Assembly: GCA_037179385.1 (NCBI GenBank)
Contig: CM074188.1
Location: 20,911,318-20,975,317 of the forward strand
DNA from: Holothuria scabra
Taxonomy: Eukaryota; Echinodermata; Holothuroidea; Aspidochirotida; Holothuriidae
Length of the DNA: 64,000 nt
Direction: 5' to 3'
Of this stretch, positions 54,728 through 64,000 are shown piece by piece (within the stretch, counting starts at the first letter, position 1; each line of letters starts with the position of its first letter). The notes under the pieces were generated by a model that saw only the letters and a list, made by a program, of their open reading frames with translations, was not told the origin of the DNA and made no database searches. The position numbers and the translations under genes were made by a program.

Positions 54728-55961
54728 TAGGGTTGTCGCACTAAAAATACGACTACACAAAAAATATCAAACTTCAAGAATTTGACTGATTCACATTGTT
54801 AAGTACCCTTTTCTAAGCAACCACGCCAAATTTTATCAAAATCCGACCAGTTCTTTTCAAAATATAGCCGATTTTATGTCTCCATAATCCTTATGATTTC
54901 TCCAAATCGCCGTATGCTTAAGTGTTACGATCTGCCTGCAAAAGTTGGTCAAAAACAACATCGTAACTGGTCACTCAGACCTTTGATTATTCATCACTGT
55001 AATACATACACCAGATGTGCCGGCGTGAATCTGCAAAGTTACTGGGCAAGACACTCAGTGATCACACGTCCGTGTCAAGATAGCTTGCGTTCTGTGTACG
55101 TAACATGCACTAACAAGTCGCACATAGCCTGCTTACACACAGTCTATGCTATAGCAATCCGTACACGTGCTTACGCACACGTACACAAGTACGTAATTTA
55201 CTAACCATACTTCGGTATTGCACGTACAGATATATACAATGCAGTACTGTATGTAAGTATATTGGCGGGAAATCCCTTTTTGCTAAGCTGGACAATGGGC
55301 TCAAACATAAACATATCAATGTCAGCTCAGTACAAAAGGTGTAGACGGGGATCAATGGGCTGTTTCATTAAAATCGAGCGTGCATCGGGGCTGAGCAAAA
55401 AATCATTTTTTTTTCATCGGAAATGGAAAGATCATAAAAAACGCTACAAAATAATACCTGGAAGCAATTGCAGATTTTTCTGGATTCCATTGTAATCATG
55501 TCACCAATGTTTTAAGCCCAAAAATGGTAAAGAAATATTATTTTTGGCGATTGCTTCCCTCCATTATAATGTAGAGTTCCTTTTCTTCTTTCTAACGTTA
55601 TATATGGATTGTAGAGGTCAAAGGTTCAGCCCCAATGCACGATCAAGTCAAAGAGGGCCGTGTGTGGCATTTTACGTGTGACCAAAACACACTTTTGACT
55701 ATCACCATTGCAACGATGCTTCAAAGGGATCGTTAGAAACTGTAACATTTTTTCTTCTTTTTGTTTTAAAGCTTATTTGGTGAAATATTATAGTAGAAAT
55801 ACGTCTTTGGTGTACTAATTTCACAGTGTAGGCAAAATTTCGACAATTTTGGGCATTGTAAATTCAGTTTTTAAACACACTGTTTAAGTGACTTCGTGTT
55901 TGGGTGTGAGTAGTTCCGCGAAAATTTTGGAGAAAAATTCTGTGTGCGTGCGACAACCCTA
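54728..55961. mobile_element. hAT-like non-autonomous DNA transposon, about 1.23 kb
   Basis: The ends are inverted: TAGGGTTGTCGCAC on the left and its complement on the right. CTTACAT occurs immediately outside both ends, giving a 7- to 8-bp target-site duplication. Ends of the TAGGG type with an 8-bp duplication are known from hAT elements. No transposase is encoded; the open frame at 54893-55204 shows no recognisable motif. Confidence 0.75.
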
Positions 55962-56099
55962 CTTACATACAGGTATACGGTATTCAGTGCTGTGAACAAT
56001 TGTTCACACATTCAGCATAAGCCTACCTATAGACAAGCGGACTACTTAAGAAAGATACAAATTCATGACAGGACTTGAAAAATAGAGAAAAGGTCATAC

Positions 56100-56285
56100 C
56101 AGGGAATAATTTAGCATTCAAATTTTGTGTAGCAGTTTGGAAGATTTTTGAGGTCTTTCACATATTATTTGAGAAAATGCAAGGGTTAAGCACACAAAAA
56201 ATTGCTACATAAGTTTTCACTTGTGTAGCAACTTGGCCTGGTTGTGTAGCAAATTGCGATGCGATACTGGATAAATTATTCCCTG
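56100..56285. mobile_element. MITE with CAGGGAATAATTTA ends, copy 2
   Basis: A 186-bp element has the same 14-bp terminal inverted repeats as copy 1 and a different perfect 5-bp target-site duplication, CATAC (56095-56099 and 56286-56290). Two independent duplications fix the element boundaries and the 5-bp duplication length. Confidence 0.88.
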
Positions 56286-57159
56286 CATACAATTCATTCT
56301 TTTCGATGAGGATGTTGAAAAAGTTTTAGGCCTATCCACAAAGTTCATTGTTGTCTTGTACTTGGATTTGAAATTTGAAGTTAGGCTAACAGTTCTTTTC
56401 AACACATGTAAGTTCAAACATAACTTTCCGCTCCAAGATTTTTAGAGGCGGAAAGTAACGGGCAGAAACTACCGAGAGCTAAACTAATGGACTCCTTGTA
56501 GACCTACAGCTATAGGCAATGTAAGTTTGAGGCGACAGTCCCTTCATTCCCTTCCTTTAGACTTTCACAACTAAGGTGGGCCACAAAACCTTGAAATATC
56601 GATCATGTCATGCATGTCTTTAATAACTTTTTTGCCTAGGCCAAGGTCTAATCTAAGTATTGGCCAATTCCATTTCCCAAATTTCTTTTGAATCAAAAGA
56701 CAAAATTTGATGGACAATTGTGAAGAACATTTTGCAAATTACGAGTGATCCCTAACGTTAAATATATATTTCATTAGCTAGCCTATAACATTTCAAATCA
56801 ATCATAATTTCAGATCATTTCAAATCAATCATAACTTCAACATCAATTATGTTTGACCAACCAATTTCAGTAAATTTTTAAGGGGTTCCTTGATATTCAC
56901 TTGAAAAATTGAGCTCTTCCTAGCCTAGGTGCGCATTCGACGGTACACCGAGCACAATAACTGAATGAAGTTAGGCTAGGCGTCCTTTATGTTCTTTTCA
57001 ATACGATAGGATACCAGCAAAAACTGTCAACGAACTGCATGAAGTTGGAATTACAAAAGTTTGAATGATCACAATCCCTTACAATCAATATAACAAGGTT
57101 GAAACATTCACAAAAATCGTTTCAAATATTGAAAACGCAAATATCTAATCAGGATTTAC

Positions 57160-57162
57160 CAT
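57160..57162 (-). other. PSMA4: Weak candidate for the PSMA4 initiator ATG at an exon 1 donor
   Basis: The missing first exon must end in ATG directly followed by a GT donor. On the minus strand this site reads aaaATG|gtaaat, and a CCGGAA motif lies about 150 bp upstream. Other ATG|gt sites exist nearby (for example around 55704 and 60130), so this is only one possibility. Confidence 0.2.
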
Positions 57163-57892
57163 TTTTGATAAAAAGAATCAGAAGTCCAAGTATAGGACAG
57201 CAACACAAACGAGCATGACAAGTCAGAAATACAAAATAGAGGTCGCTATTCGAAAATACTTGTAAAGGATTTTATGGATGTACAGTTGTACAATGGAAGT
57301 ACATCATTCATGACCAACCGGAAATTCCCTCAGTATATGTCGATTGAATCGTGGTAACTGTGGCAGGCAGTGTCCTTTTCTTCTTTTTTATGGGATAATG
57401 GGGAGAGGGATATTAAGAACCCGTTTATGTTTTCCATGATTGGGTTTATGGCGTGTTTAGGCTTTTAACAAATAGAGAGTTTTCTGCTTCGAGTTATAGA
57501 TTGTTCTGTTCTGTTACTAGGCTACCCTTTGATTGGAAAATACTTCCTAATATCAAGTTCGCTATTGTTCCCAAAGGGTTAAAACAGTGACCTCAAAATT
57601 TCTTGAAGCAACTGCTAAATTTTTCGATTTTCTTGTTATTTCCCTTTCAAGTATATTTCATGATGTTCTAGGATTTAAAGAGTAAATCAAGCAGGTACTC
57701 AATAGATTTCACAGTTCACGAGTAAAAATATTGTCACATAATTCTCCAGAGCTAATCATGAAAATTGAATAGTTTATTGTAGTCATTAAAGTTGAGCGAT
57801 TTCATTTCCTTTAAGCTTTCCTTACCGGTGCTATTGCCGGGTAATTTCCAGCTATCCAACCCAACAAATTCCAAAGCCAGCTAGACTGCGGA

Positions 57893-58071
57893 TTAAACAA
57901 ACTCGATTTGAAGACTGTTTCTAATAATGTTATAGAAAATCGGGTTAATAACAGTAGCAAATCTTTCAAGCATAGTATTGGTAGAACCCCCAGTACAAGC
58001 ACTCCTCTTCCCCTCTTCTTTAATTAATTGGAATACACTGTCTGTTGGTGAAGCAGATGCACAGAATCTGC
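57893..58071 (-). CDS. Candidate terminal exon, unidentified
   Basis: An open segment contains PTDSVFQLIKEEGKR, GGSTNTMLERFA and NPIFYNIIRN, and ends at a TAA. Two acceptor-like sites sit at its start (atatttgcag and caccaacag). Composition is compatible with coding, but no family was recognised and it may be non-coding. Confidence 0.18.
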
Positions 58072-58157
58072 AAATATTCATGTGTCTTCTGGCACGTTAC
58101 TAGTTTCCTCTCAACCCGTTGCTTCTATGCCCAATGGGTCTTCTGCAACGTATCAAC

Positions 58158-58262
58158 GACAATGACGATGACGACGGCGACGATGACGATGGCGATAGGC
58201 GGTGACATTGGAAGCGATGAAGCTTAGCAACCGGGAGGTCAGGAGTTCGATTCCTGGCCGGA
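58158..58262 (+). repeat. GACGAT microsatellite joined to a tRNA-like B box
   Basis: Imperfect (gacgat)n at 58158-58210 is followed by agcttagcaaccgggaggtc and ggagttcgattcctgg, an excellent B box with its T-arm stem. It looks like the 3' half of a tRNA-derived SINE. Confidence 0.45.
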
Positions 58263-59607
58263 TCAAAGTAAGGTGGGTTTTTCACCTAAGAGCAATCTAC
58301 GGTTTTCCCATCTGAACTGGCCTTTCACAATATACCAAATTTGATCCAAATTGTTTAATTGGTTGCCACCCGACGTGAGGTTGTTTATTCATAAGCCAAC
58401 GGCTTTTCCCACATTCGTAGTCGCTTCCCTTCAAGGCCTGATTTTTATTTAGCCGTTGGCTTTTAGTTCCACTTGTTTCTGATAAAGTAATAAACAAGTT
58501 ACATTTTCAAAATGGGTTTTCTAAGTCTATTTGGGCAGCTTTTGCAACTCTTGTTGGCTTTAATGACAAGAGTACAACCCAATACGAAATTCTCATTTAA
58601 TATTTTATGCGAAAATTACCAACTCTAGGTCACACTAGCGACAAGGAGTCGGGGATTATTTTTAAAATGTTATTCTTGCAGACAAGGACGGACCCCTTAA
58701 TTGTCACAGCTGCGATAAGTGGTTAGGATGAACGAACTAAATACTTGCCGCACTTTCTTTAGGTATTTTTGACATGAATCCCAAAAGAAATCTAACATAT
58801 TTGATAAAAATGGTGAGAACTTGAAGACATGGATTTTAGAAATCCATTTTGAAAAAAAAACCAAAATTTGACGGGCCAGCCTTTCGCAATCCCTTTGAAA
58901 TTTTAAAAATCTATCAAATCACCTCTAAATCTGCGTACTTCTACAGAGATTAGATAATTTCTTTGCAGCCTTCATGCATAGCTTAGTAGAAGTTGATAGT
59001 GTATGTAGTATTTTCTACACGACCTTGTACGTTTTCCAGGTAATGGTTATGGCTTAAAAGCAGGAATGACCAAGGTATAAATCAAATGGACTTGAAGTGT
59101 AGTTATTCGCCCTTCCAACTCGTATGAATATTCTGATAGGGAGGAAATAAATATTAATATTTGGGACAAATGCGAAATACAAAAGAGGATAAGGCCTTTC
59201 TTTTAAATAAGTGTGACCACGAAACTCTGTCAATTATCACACATTTATAGTTAAAGTCACATCTTTCGGCGCATGATGTTACGCGTTTAAGGCGATCCAT
59301 CTTTTTCTCACGCAATGAAGCAATGTTGTGTAAAGCAAAAGCGATCAAAGAAAAGTACAGATAATGTGTTGAATGCGGTAATTTGCTAGCTATCACGCTA
59401 CCTGAGGTCCTTTAACAACTAATCATTGTCTTCAGCTGAGAGTAGTGCAATACATACAATAAAGCCTAATCAATTTTCTCATCATCAGGCTAGCTCTTTC
59501 ACACCCCATCTTCTCAATCATGATTGTCAATGGGCAAGTGATGGTCTGATTTCAGTCAGCCATAACTGGGGTCTATAACCTTTCAATTTTTCAATTACCT
59601 TGCTTAC

Positions 59608-59659
59608 CTGTATCATGGATGGTTGTGCACCATATTGTGTCTCGATTCCTTCAATTTCA
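59608..59659 (-). CDS. Candidate internal exon of an unidentified gene
   Basis: A 52-bp segment is flanked by an acceptor (catatttag) and a strong donor (gtaagc). It reads EIEGIETQYGAQPSMIQ after one leading base, so a phase-2 exon is needed upstream. No family was recognised. It lies on the same strand as PSMA4 and the candidate exon at 62.9 kb. Confidence 0.3.
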
Positions 59660-60353
59660 CTAAATATGAGGGTTTGAAAGTCATATAGACAATAAATGAA
59701 GACAATTAAAGGCCGATGGACCCCACAATGGCTGCCTACAATCATAAAACACAAGCGCTGATCGGATTCGTCTATAAGTGATTACTTAAATATGTTAAAG
59801 CAGTTTTCACATGTGTGCTTCATAGTGCTATGTAGGGTATACATTCAAATCTGGTGTTGCAGAAAGTGGTATAACGAGGGAAGCCATAATAGCAATATAT
59901 GTGAGGGTAATATACGTTGGTCAAGTGGGCAGCCAACGGGTATTCTGTGGGTAGCAGGTTGATACTACAAGAAGAAGCGAGTATAAAAGTTACATTGGCT
60001 AAGGCTTATTTCAGTCTCAGTTTATTTTTCTTTATTCCCATCATAAAATGTGTACAATCTAAAAGAAAAAAATGTACCTCGTTGATAATAAGATGGTACT
60101 GTATTGAAAAAAAGTCTTTAAAATGATACCATGAGATATAAAGACGATGGGTATTGTAACAAGGTTTGGAGGGAATGGTCTGTAATATTTTCCTCTTTTT
60201 TATGAAACCCCAGTAGAAGCCTTCAGAATATCATATCCGTAATTTAAGAATATAATATATCCAAGCTTTCTACATGGAGATAAAGTGTTACATGTTTTCA
60301 GGCTTTAACCCTTACACATGCACTTAAGCGATCAAACGCACTTTCTAGGGAAA

Positions 60354-60445
60354 CGTAGTGCGTTGTCAAGTTCATTGCGTACCCTCTTAAATGACATCAA
60401 GTGACGCCAATGCACAATACCCATATGAAGGTACAAAGACAAGAA
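60354..60445 (+). repeat. Uninterrupted copy of the repeat that flanks the LINE
   Basis: The sequence from tcaagttcattgcgtac to gaaggtacaaagac is similar to 60849-60892 plus 62211-62265, which lie on the two sides of the LINE and its MITE. This copy shows the arrangement without the insertion. Confidence 0.5.
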
Positions 60446-60918
60446 ATAAAACATATGTAGTGTACTGTAGTTTGGTGTATTGTGGTAACGAGGTAGATTG
60501 ACGGAATATATTTATGCACAGTCTATGAGCCTAAGAGGCTTTGAGGATGTCATAAAACAAGACTAAAAAACACGCATGGGTAAGCAGACGAATGCAGACA
60601 GGTGGTTTTTGCAGGGCTGTACTGCCCAGCCTCGTTGCTAGGTGAAGACGTTCCCAGATTTTTAGAACCAAACTAAATCAAGCATAGATATCTTGACTCA
60701 TACGTTCAAAAAAATCAAAAAGTTGAATGCCCAGGGTTAGGTATGGCCTAGAGTCGGGAAAATCACCACCTTCCCTGAAAGAAATCCCTTACCGTCATGC
60801 GTTTGTGTGCTGGTCGTATATACGCCCGTAAGTTAAATACATGTATGTGTCAAATTCATTGCGTACATCATAACATCACATGACATCAAGTTCAAGTTCA
60901 AGTTCAAGAAATTTATAT

Positions 60919-60952
60919 GGCGCATTATTTAAAATAATTATTCTAATGCGCC
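60919..60952 (-). repeat. 3' UTR hairpin of the LINE
   Basis: A perfect 9-bp inverted repeat (ggcgcatta / taatgcgcc) encloses a 16-base AT-rich loop just inside the tail repeats. In L2-type LINEs such a 3' stem-loop can serve in RT recognition; that role here is inferred. Confidence 0.6.
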
Positions 60953-60992
60953 TTACAAGACACAGTGGAGAACAAAAGACTAAGTTGGACTA

Positions 60993-62048
60993 TCAGATAC
61001 CATCAAAGGCACAGCTAAATAGGTGGGTTTTTAATAAGGACTGAAAATGTTCCAGAGAGCGTGCTGTCTTAACTGAAAGGGGCAGATCATTCCATAACTT
61101 AGGGCCTTGGACAGCTAGTGCGCGCTCACCAAATATGGATCTATATCTAGGAACAACCAGATTGAGAGTGGTCTCAGATCTAAGTTCATATTTTGTTTTC
61201 TTAAATGAGAACATGTTGGAAAGGTAGAGTGGTGCCATATTGTATAGGGATTTGTAAACAAGAAGCAAGATCTTGAATCGATTCCTGTAAAACACTGGGA
61301 GCCAATGCAAGTCCTTCAGCAAGGCTAAGGATGGGAATAACCTGTTCTTGTTAGCAACTAGTCTGGCAGCGTAATTTTGCACACGCTGTATCTTGTACAG
61401 CATACATTTCGGAATACCAGTTAGCAAAATATTGCAATAGTCGAAACAGCTATGAACCAGTGCATTCACAAGAGCAATGATAGCGGTCTTGCTTAGGAAT
61501 TTAGCACACTGTCTAATGTTATACAGATGGTAAAAAGCAGTTTTACACTTACTATTGACATGATCAGACATAGAAAGACCATGATCTAACCAAGCTCCTA
61601 AGTACTTCACAGACGACGAGACTTTAACAGGGGTGTTACCAACAATAATATTTTCAATGTTAAGTTTGGACAACTGTTGGTTGGAACCAAATATAATTAC
61701 TTCCGTTTTACTGTCATTCATTCTTAGTTTATTGAAAGTCATCCAGTTCTTGACATCTTTCAGACACATTTCAAGCTTTGCGATCGAATCACTTACGTCA
61801 GTGGGGTCACCTGCATTCATACTAAGGTATATGCTATGATCATCTGCATATCCATGTATACTTGGTGAATGAGCAGCAACAACGTCAAACAGAGAACTGG
61901 CATACCATGTGAACAATTGAGGTCCACAGCAAGATCCTTGTGGCACACCAAAACTTACTGGGAATGGTTTTGACCGCACGTTGTTTATCATGACATACTG
62001 TTGACGATGTAGTAAATAAGATTTGAACCAGTCGAGCACATCATACGA
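60993..62048 (-). CDS. LINE reverse transcriptase, C-terminal part
   Basis: About 350 codons are open without a stop. The segment holds the RT motifs FGVPQGSCCGPQLF and the catalytic block GYADDHSIYLSM (YADD), then thumb-like sequence (KYLGAWLDHGLSMSDH, FDYCNILLTGIPK) and the usual C-terminal block FGERALAVQGPKLWNDLPL. In life this enzyme copies the element's RNA into nicked target DNA. The endonuclease domain and the start of RT are missing, so the copy cannot be autonomous. An intact frame suggests a fairly recent insertion. The apparent start codon at 62099 lies in the neighbouring palindrome and is not the real start. Confidence 0.9.
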   Translation of the reverse strand, partial: SYDVLDWFKSYLLHRQQYVMINNVRSKPFPVSFGVPQGSCCGPQLFTWYASSLFDVVAAHSPSIHGYADDHSIYLSMNAGDPTDVSDSIAKLEMCLKDVKNWMTFNKLRMNDSKTEVIIFGSNQQLSKLNIENIIVGNTPVKVSSSVKYLGAWLDHGLSMSDHVNSKCKTAFYHLYNIRQCAKFLSKTAIIALVNALVHSCFDYCNILLTGIPKCMLYKIQRVQNYAARLVANKNRLFPSLALLKDLHWLPVFYRNRFKILLLVYKSLYNMAPLYLSNMFSFKKTKYELRSETTLNLVVPRYRSIFGERALAVQGPKLWNDLPLSVKTARSLEHFQSLLKTHLFSCAFDGI

Positions 62049-62049
62049 A

Positions 62050-62199
62050 ATAGGACATGGTAAAAAAAATATATTACGTACGTACGTAATAATTATCACA
62101 TACGTTCGTAGTATTATTACGTACGTACGTAATAATACTATGTACGTAACGTGATAATTACTACATATGTACGTAATAAAAAATTTTTACATTGTCCTA
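62050..62199. mobile_element. Palindromic MITE, possibly TA-flanked
   Basis: The whole 150 bp folds back: the first about 49 bases (TAGGACATGGTAAAA onward) match the reverse complement of the last about 49 with a few mismatches. The centre is made of TACG/TTACGTACG repeats. TA occurs at both outer ends, which would fit a Tc1/mariner-type duplication. It abuts the 5' end of the LINE. Confidence 0.6.
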
Positions 62200-62834
62200 A
62201 ATAGAGCTTCGTAACATCAAGTAACTTCAATTCACAATGTGCATTTGGAGGTACAAAAGGAAGAATGAAAAAATGAAGTAATTCTGGATGGAATAGACAA
62301 ATTCAAATTTTCTCCTGGAGCAGTATTGCGCAATAGGTCAAGGTCTTCTACATGTGTTTACAGCTGATAGCAGGCTGTAAATACACGAAAAACAGTAAGA
62401 GATGTGCGGCCGGCGTTTCATTAGTATGTTTTGTTACCACTTGACCTGAACAGTAAAGTCACTCATGCATGCTTCGATATAAACTTCGAACTCGTCTATT
62501 CCACTTACACAAAATTTTTGCAAAAAATGACCAAATATATTAACAAGGTCTAAAAAGCAACAAAGGTCTAGAATAAACACAAAGTATATGGCAAAGGTTC
62601 AGGTTCATTTTAGTTGTAAACAAACTGAAATAGACTCAAAACAAAAAGATGGAGCCAGAATAAGAATTCATGCCCCTGCAGAGCTTTTTGTGGTCTTCTT
62701 TTCGGTAAATACATTGTAATTAAAAAGTTTTCATATTAAAAGATTAATGCAAACGAGCACATGTTCGTAAAGAAGGCGTCTTAAGCCATAATACACGGGA
62801 CTTAATTGAACTCCCTATAATTTGGAAATGTTAC

Positions 62835-62927
62835 CTGTTCGAGTTTATCTGTCGGTGTAGTATTTAGCTGAATCAGTGATCTCGAAGATGCAACTGTCTT
62901 TTGAAGAAATGCATTTTCAGTACTCAT
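62835..62927 (-). CDS. Candidate first coding exon of an unidentified gene
   Basis: An ATG (62925-62927) in context aagATGa opens a 31-codon stretch, MSTENAFLQKTVASSRSLI then QLNTTPTDKLEQ, ending at CAG|gtaaca. Composition looks protein-like and phase is 0. No family was recognised and the next exon was not found. It may belong with the segment at 59608-59659, but their phases do not join directly. Confidence 0.35.
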
Positions 62928-63067
62928 CTTAAGCAACGGCCATAGTCAATGGAGATGGTCACATGGTTTATCTCACTTGGACAGTTGACTATAATGGAGT
63001 ATTTAAGATCAAATTTAGTGTAACCAATAGCTATAGGTATTGTGCACATGACAACACAAAGCAGAAA

Positions 63068-63115
63068 GCAGTGGCGCAGCAACAGGTGGGAGGGGCGATC
63101 GCCTCTAGGTCTGAA
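63068..63115 (+). repeat. CAGTGGCGCAGC-type terminus
   Basis: cagtggcgcagcaacagg followed by a G-rich run is another end of the dispersed family. Confidence 0.45.
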
Positions 63116-63161
63116 AAATGAAATATTAGTCAATTTTACAAACGCGACACCAGATCATTAA

Positions 63162-63409
63162 AGGGGAAATGCAGTCACCCAAGCTAAGTTGGGAGTAGAC
63201 TTTCTTGTTTTTTGATTGGTTTTGAGAGGCATGTGGCAATATTTCTTCTCCCCAATCTTGAAAGTTACGAGGAGCTGCTGCCTCCTTTACCTTTGAATAC
63301 GCAAAAATGAAGTCCTGAAATATTTTAAGATATTTTGAATAGAAATAAGAAAAAAATGTGTTATTTAGCTGTTGCTTCAAATAAAGTTTTGGCCGACTGC
63401 TCTTGCCCT
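63162..63409. mobile_element. TTAA MITE, family 2, copy 2
   Basis: A 248-bp element starts AGGGGAAATGCAGTC and ends GACTGCTCTTGCCCT, flanked by TTAA (63158-63161 and 63410-63413). It shares interior sequence with 38602-38819. Confidence 0.85.
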
Positions 63410-63559
63410 TTAAGTAACACCGATTAACTACAGTGTCGTTTTCTCAACTTCTAAAACATTCCGAATGTCCTGTATTGGTAAGGTTTTTAAAATTTCCGGA
63501 TAGGAAACCCATAATCCAAAATTGTTTTGCATCACAAGCTACATGGTCCAAAAAGTAAG

Positions 63560-64000
63560 AACTTCAAAGAGATTCGATGGCCGTGGCTGACAGTGTGTGG
63601 CCGCACCAGAATTTTAAAAGTGGGGGCAGATTGAAGGCACGAGAAACTGTTGAGGGCAAACAATTCGTGCGAAACAAACCCTTGGACCCCCCCCCCCCCG
63701 TCAATGCGGTGGGGGTCCAGGGACCCGCCTTAGGGCTGCTGGTGGGAACATGGGAAAATCCTGGGTAGGCATCCGGGGGAAAGTCCCCAGACGGAAGCTC
63801 TAAGGTTTTAGCATATCTCTGGGTCAAAATATAAGCCGCAGTATAAGTGTATTCTGGTTCATAATCCATCATCCAGTGCAATGGCTTCAAATAATTTTTT
63901 TTGAGTGGGAAACTCCCGTCGGGCCACTGTACTTTGGGAGCTGAGTGTGTGTGTGGGGGGGGGGGGGGCAATCGGGGCGAAGTTCCTAACGTGGGACAAA
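63560..64000. other. G/C-run-rich dispersed repeat at the window edge
   Basis: Contains a run of C (about 63687-63700), a run of G (about 63955-63967) and sequence such as gggggtccagggacccgcc typical of dispersed repeat interiors. The 135-codon frame on the minus strand is not considered a gene. Confidence 0.4.

Larger units (their letters stand above)
60887..62049 (-). mobile_element. 5'-truncated CR1/L2-like non-LTR retrotransposon (LINE)
   Basis: The minus strand carries the end of a reverse-transcriptase ORF, a short 3' UTR containing an inverted repeat (60919-60927 with 60944-60952), and a 3' tail of about three TTCAAG/CTTGAA units (60887-60908). Short 3' tandem repeats instead of poly(A) are typical of CR1/L2-type LINEs. 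The 5' end stops at about 62049, next to a palindromic MITE. The element seems to lie inside another dispersed repeat, whose halves flank it. Confidence 0.85.

Noticed and set aside
58158..58262. Functional tRNA gene at the good B box
   Set aside because: There is no matching A box or acceptor stem at the right distance; the upstream sequence is a GACGAT microsatellite.

Overview
The window is invertebrate-animal nuclear DNA: AT-rich, gene-poor, full of repeats, and carrying one clearly recognisable gene split into many small GT-AG exons. The taxon cannot be fixed from sequence alone. Repeat character (many short foldback/MITE-type elements, a CR1/L2-like LINE, frequent TAGGCCTA-like motifs) would suit a marine deuterostome such as an echinoderm, but that is inference.

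The one firmly identified gene is PSMA4, a 20S proteasome alpha subunit, on the minus strand. Seven coding exons were reconstructed at 52285-52243, 50948-50786, 43860-43783, 42852-42764, 41630-41500, 40438-40315 and 38110-37965. They join in frame from the second codon to the stop, giving about 258 residues counting the initiator Met, which must lie on an upstream exon that was not securely found. Its introns (0.9-6.9 kb) hold several mobile elements.

Region by region. 1-20 kb: no gene recognised; diverged dispersed repeats, a CACTG-ended MITE (9.1 kb), an element with opposed arrays of an ACCGATAATG-type repeat (14.3-15.6 kb) and a TTAA-flanked MITE (16.1 kb). 19.9-24.2 kb: a 1.6-kb sequence present twice across a 100-N gap, followed by a long ATT/ATTATC microsatellite; this looks like an assembly problem. 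24.3-26.9 kb: a foldback element with arms of about 540 bp and about five internal 180-bp repeats carrying YY1-like motifs. 27-31 kb: a possible two-exon small gene with opposed 16-bp minisatellites and a 5-bp-TSD MITE in its intron. 31.6 kb: a 16-bp tandem array. 38-52 kb: PSMA4 and its repeat-laden introns, including a perfect 82-bp inverted repeat near 45 kb. 54.7-56.3 kb: a hAT-like non-autonomous element and the second copy of the 5-bp-TSD MITE. 57-63 kb: orphan exon-like segments on the minus strand, a 5'-truncated LINE with an uninterrupted reverse-transcriptase segment, a palindromic MITE at its 5' edge, and a second copy of another TTAA MITE family.

No novel biological system was found. 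The best leads are the MITE families with visible target-site duplications, the foldback elements, the perfect inverted repeat, the duplication across the gap, and the unassigned exons.
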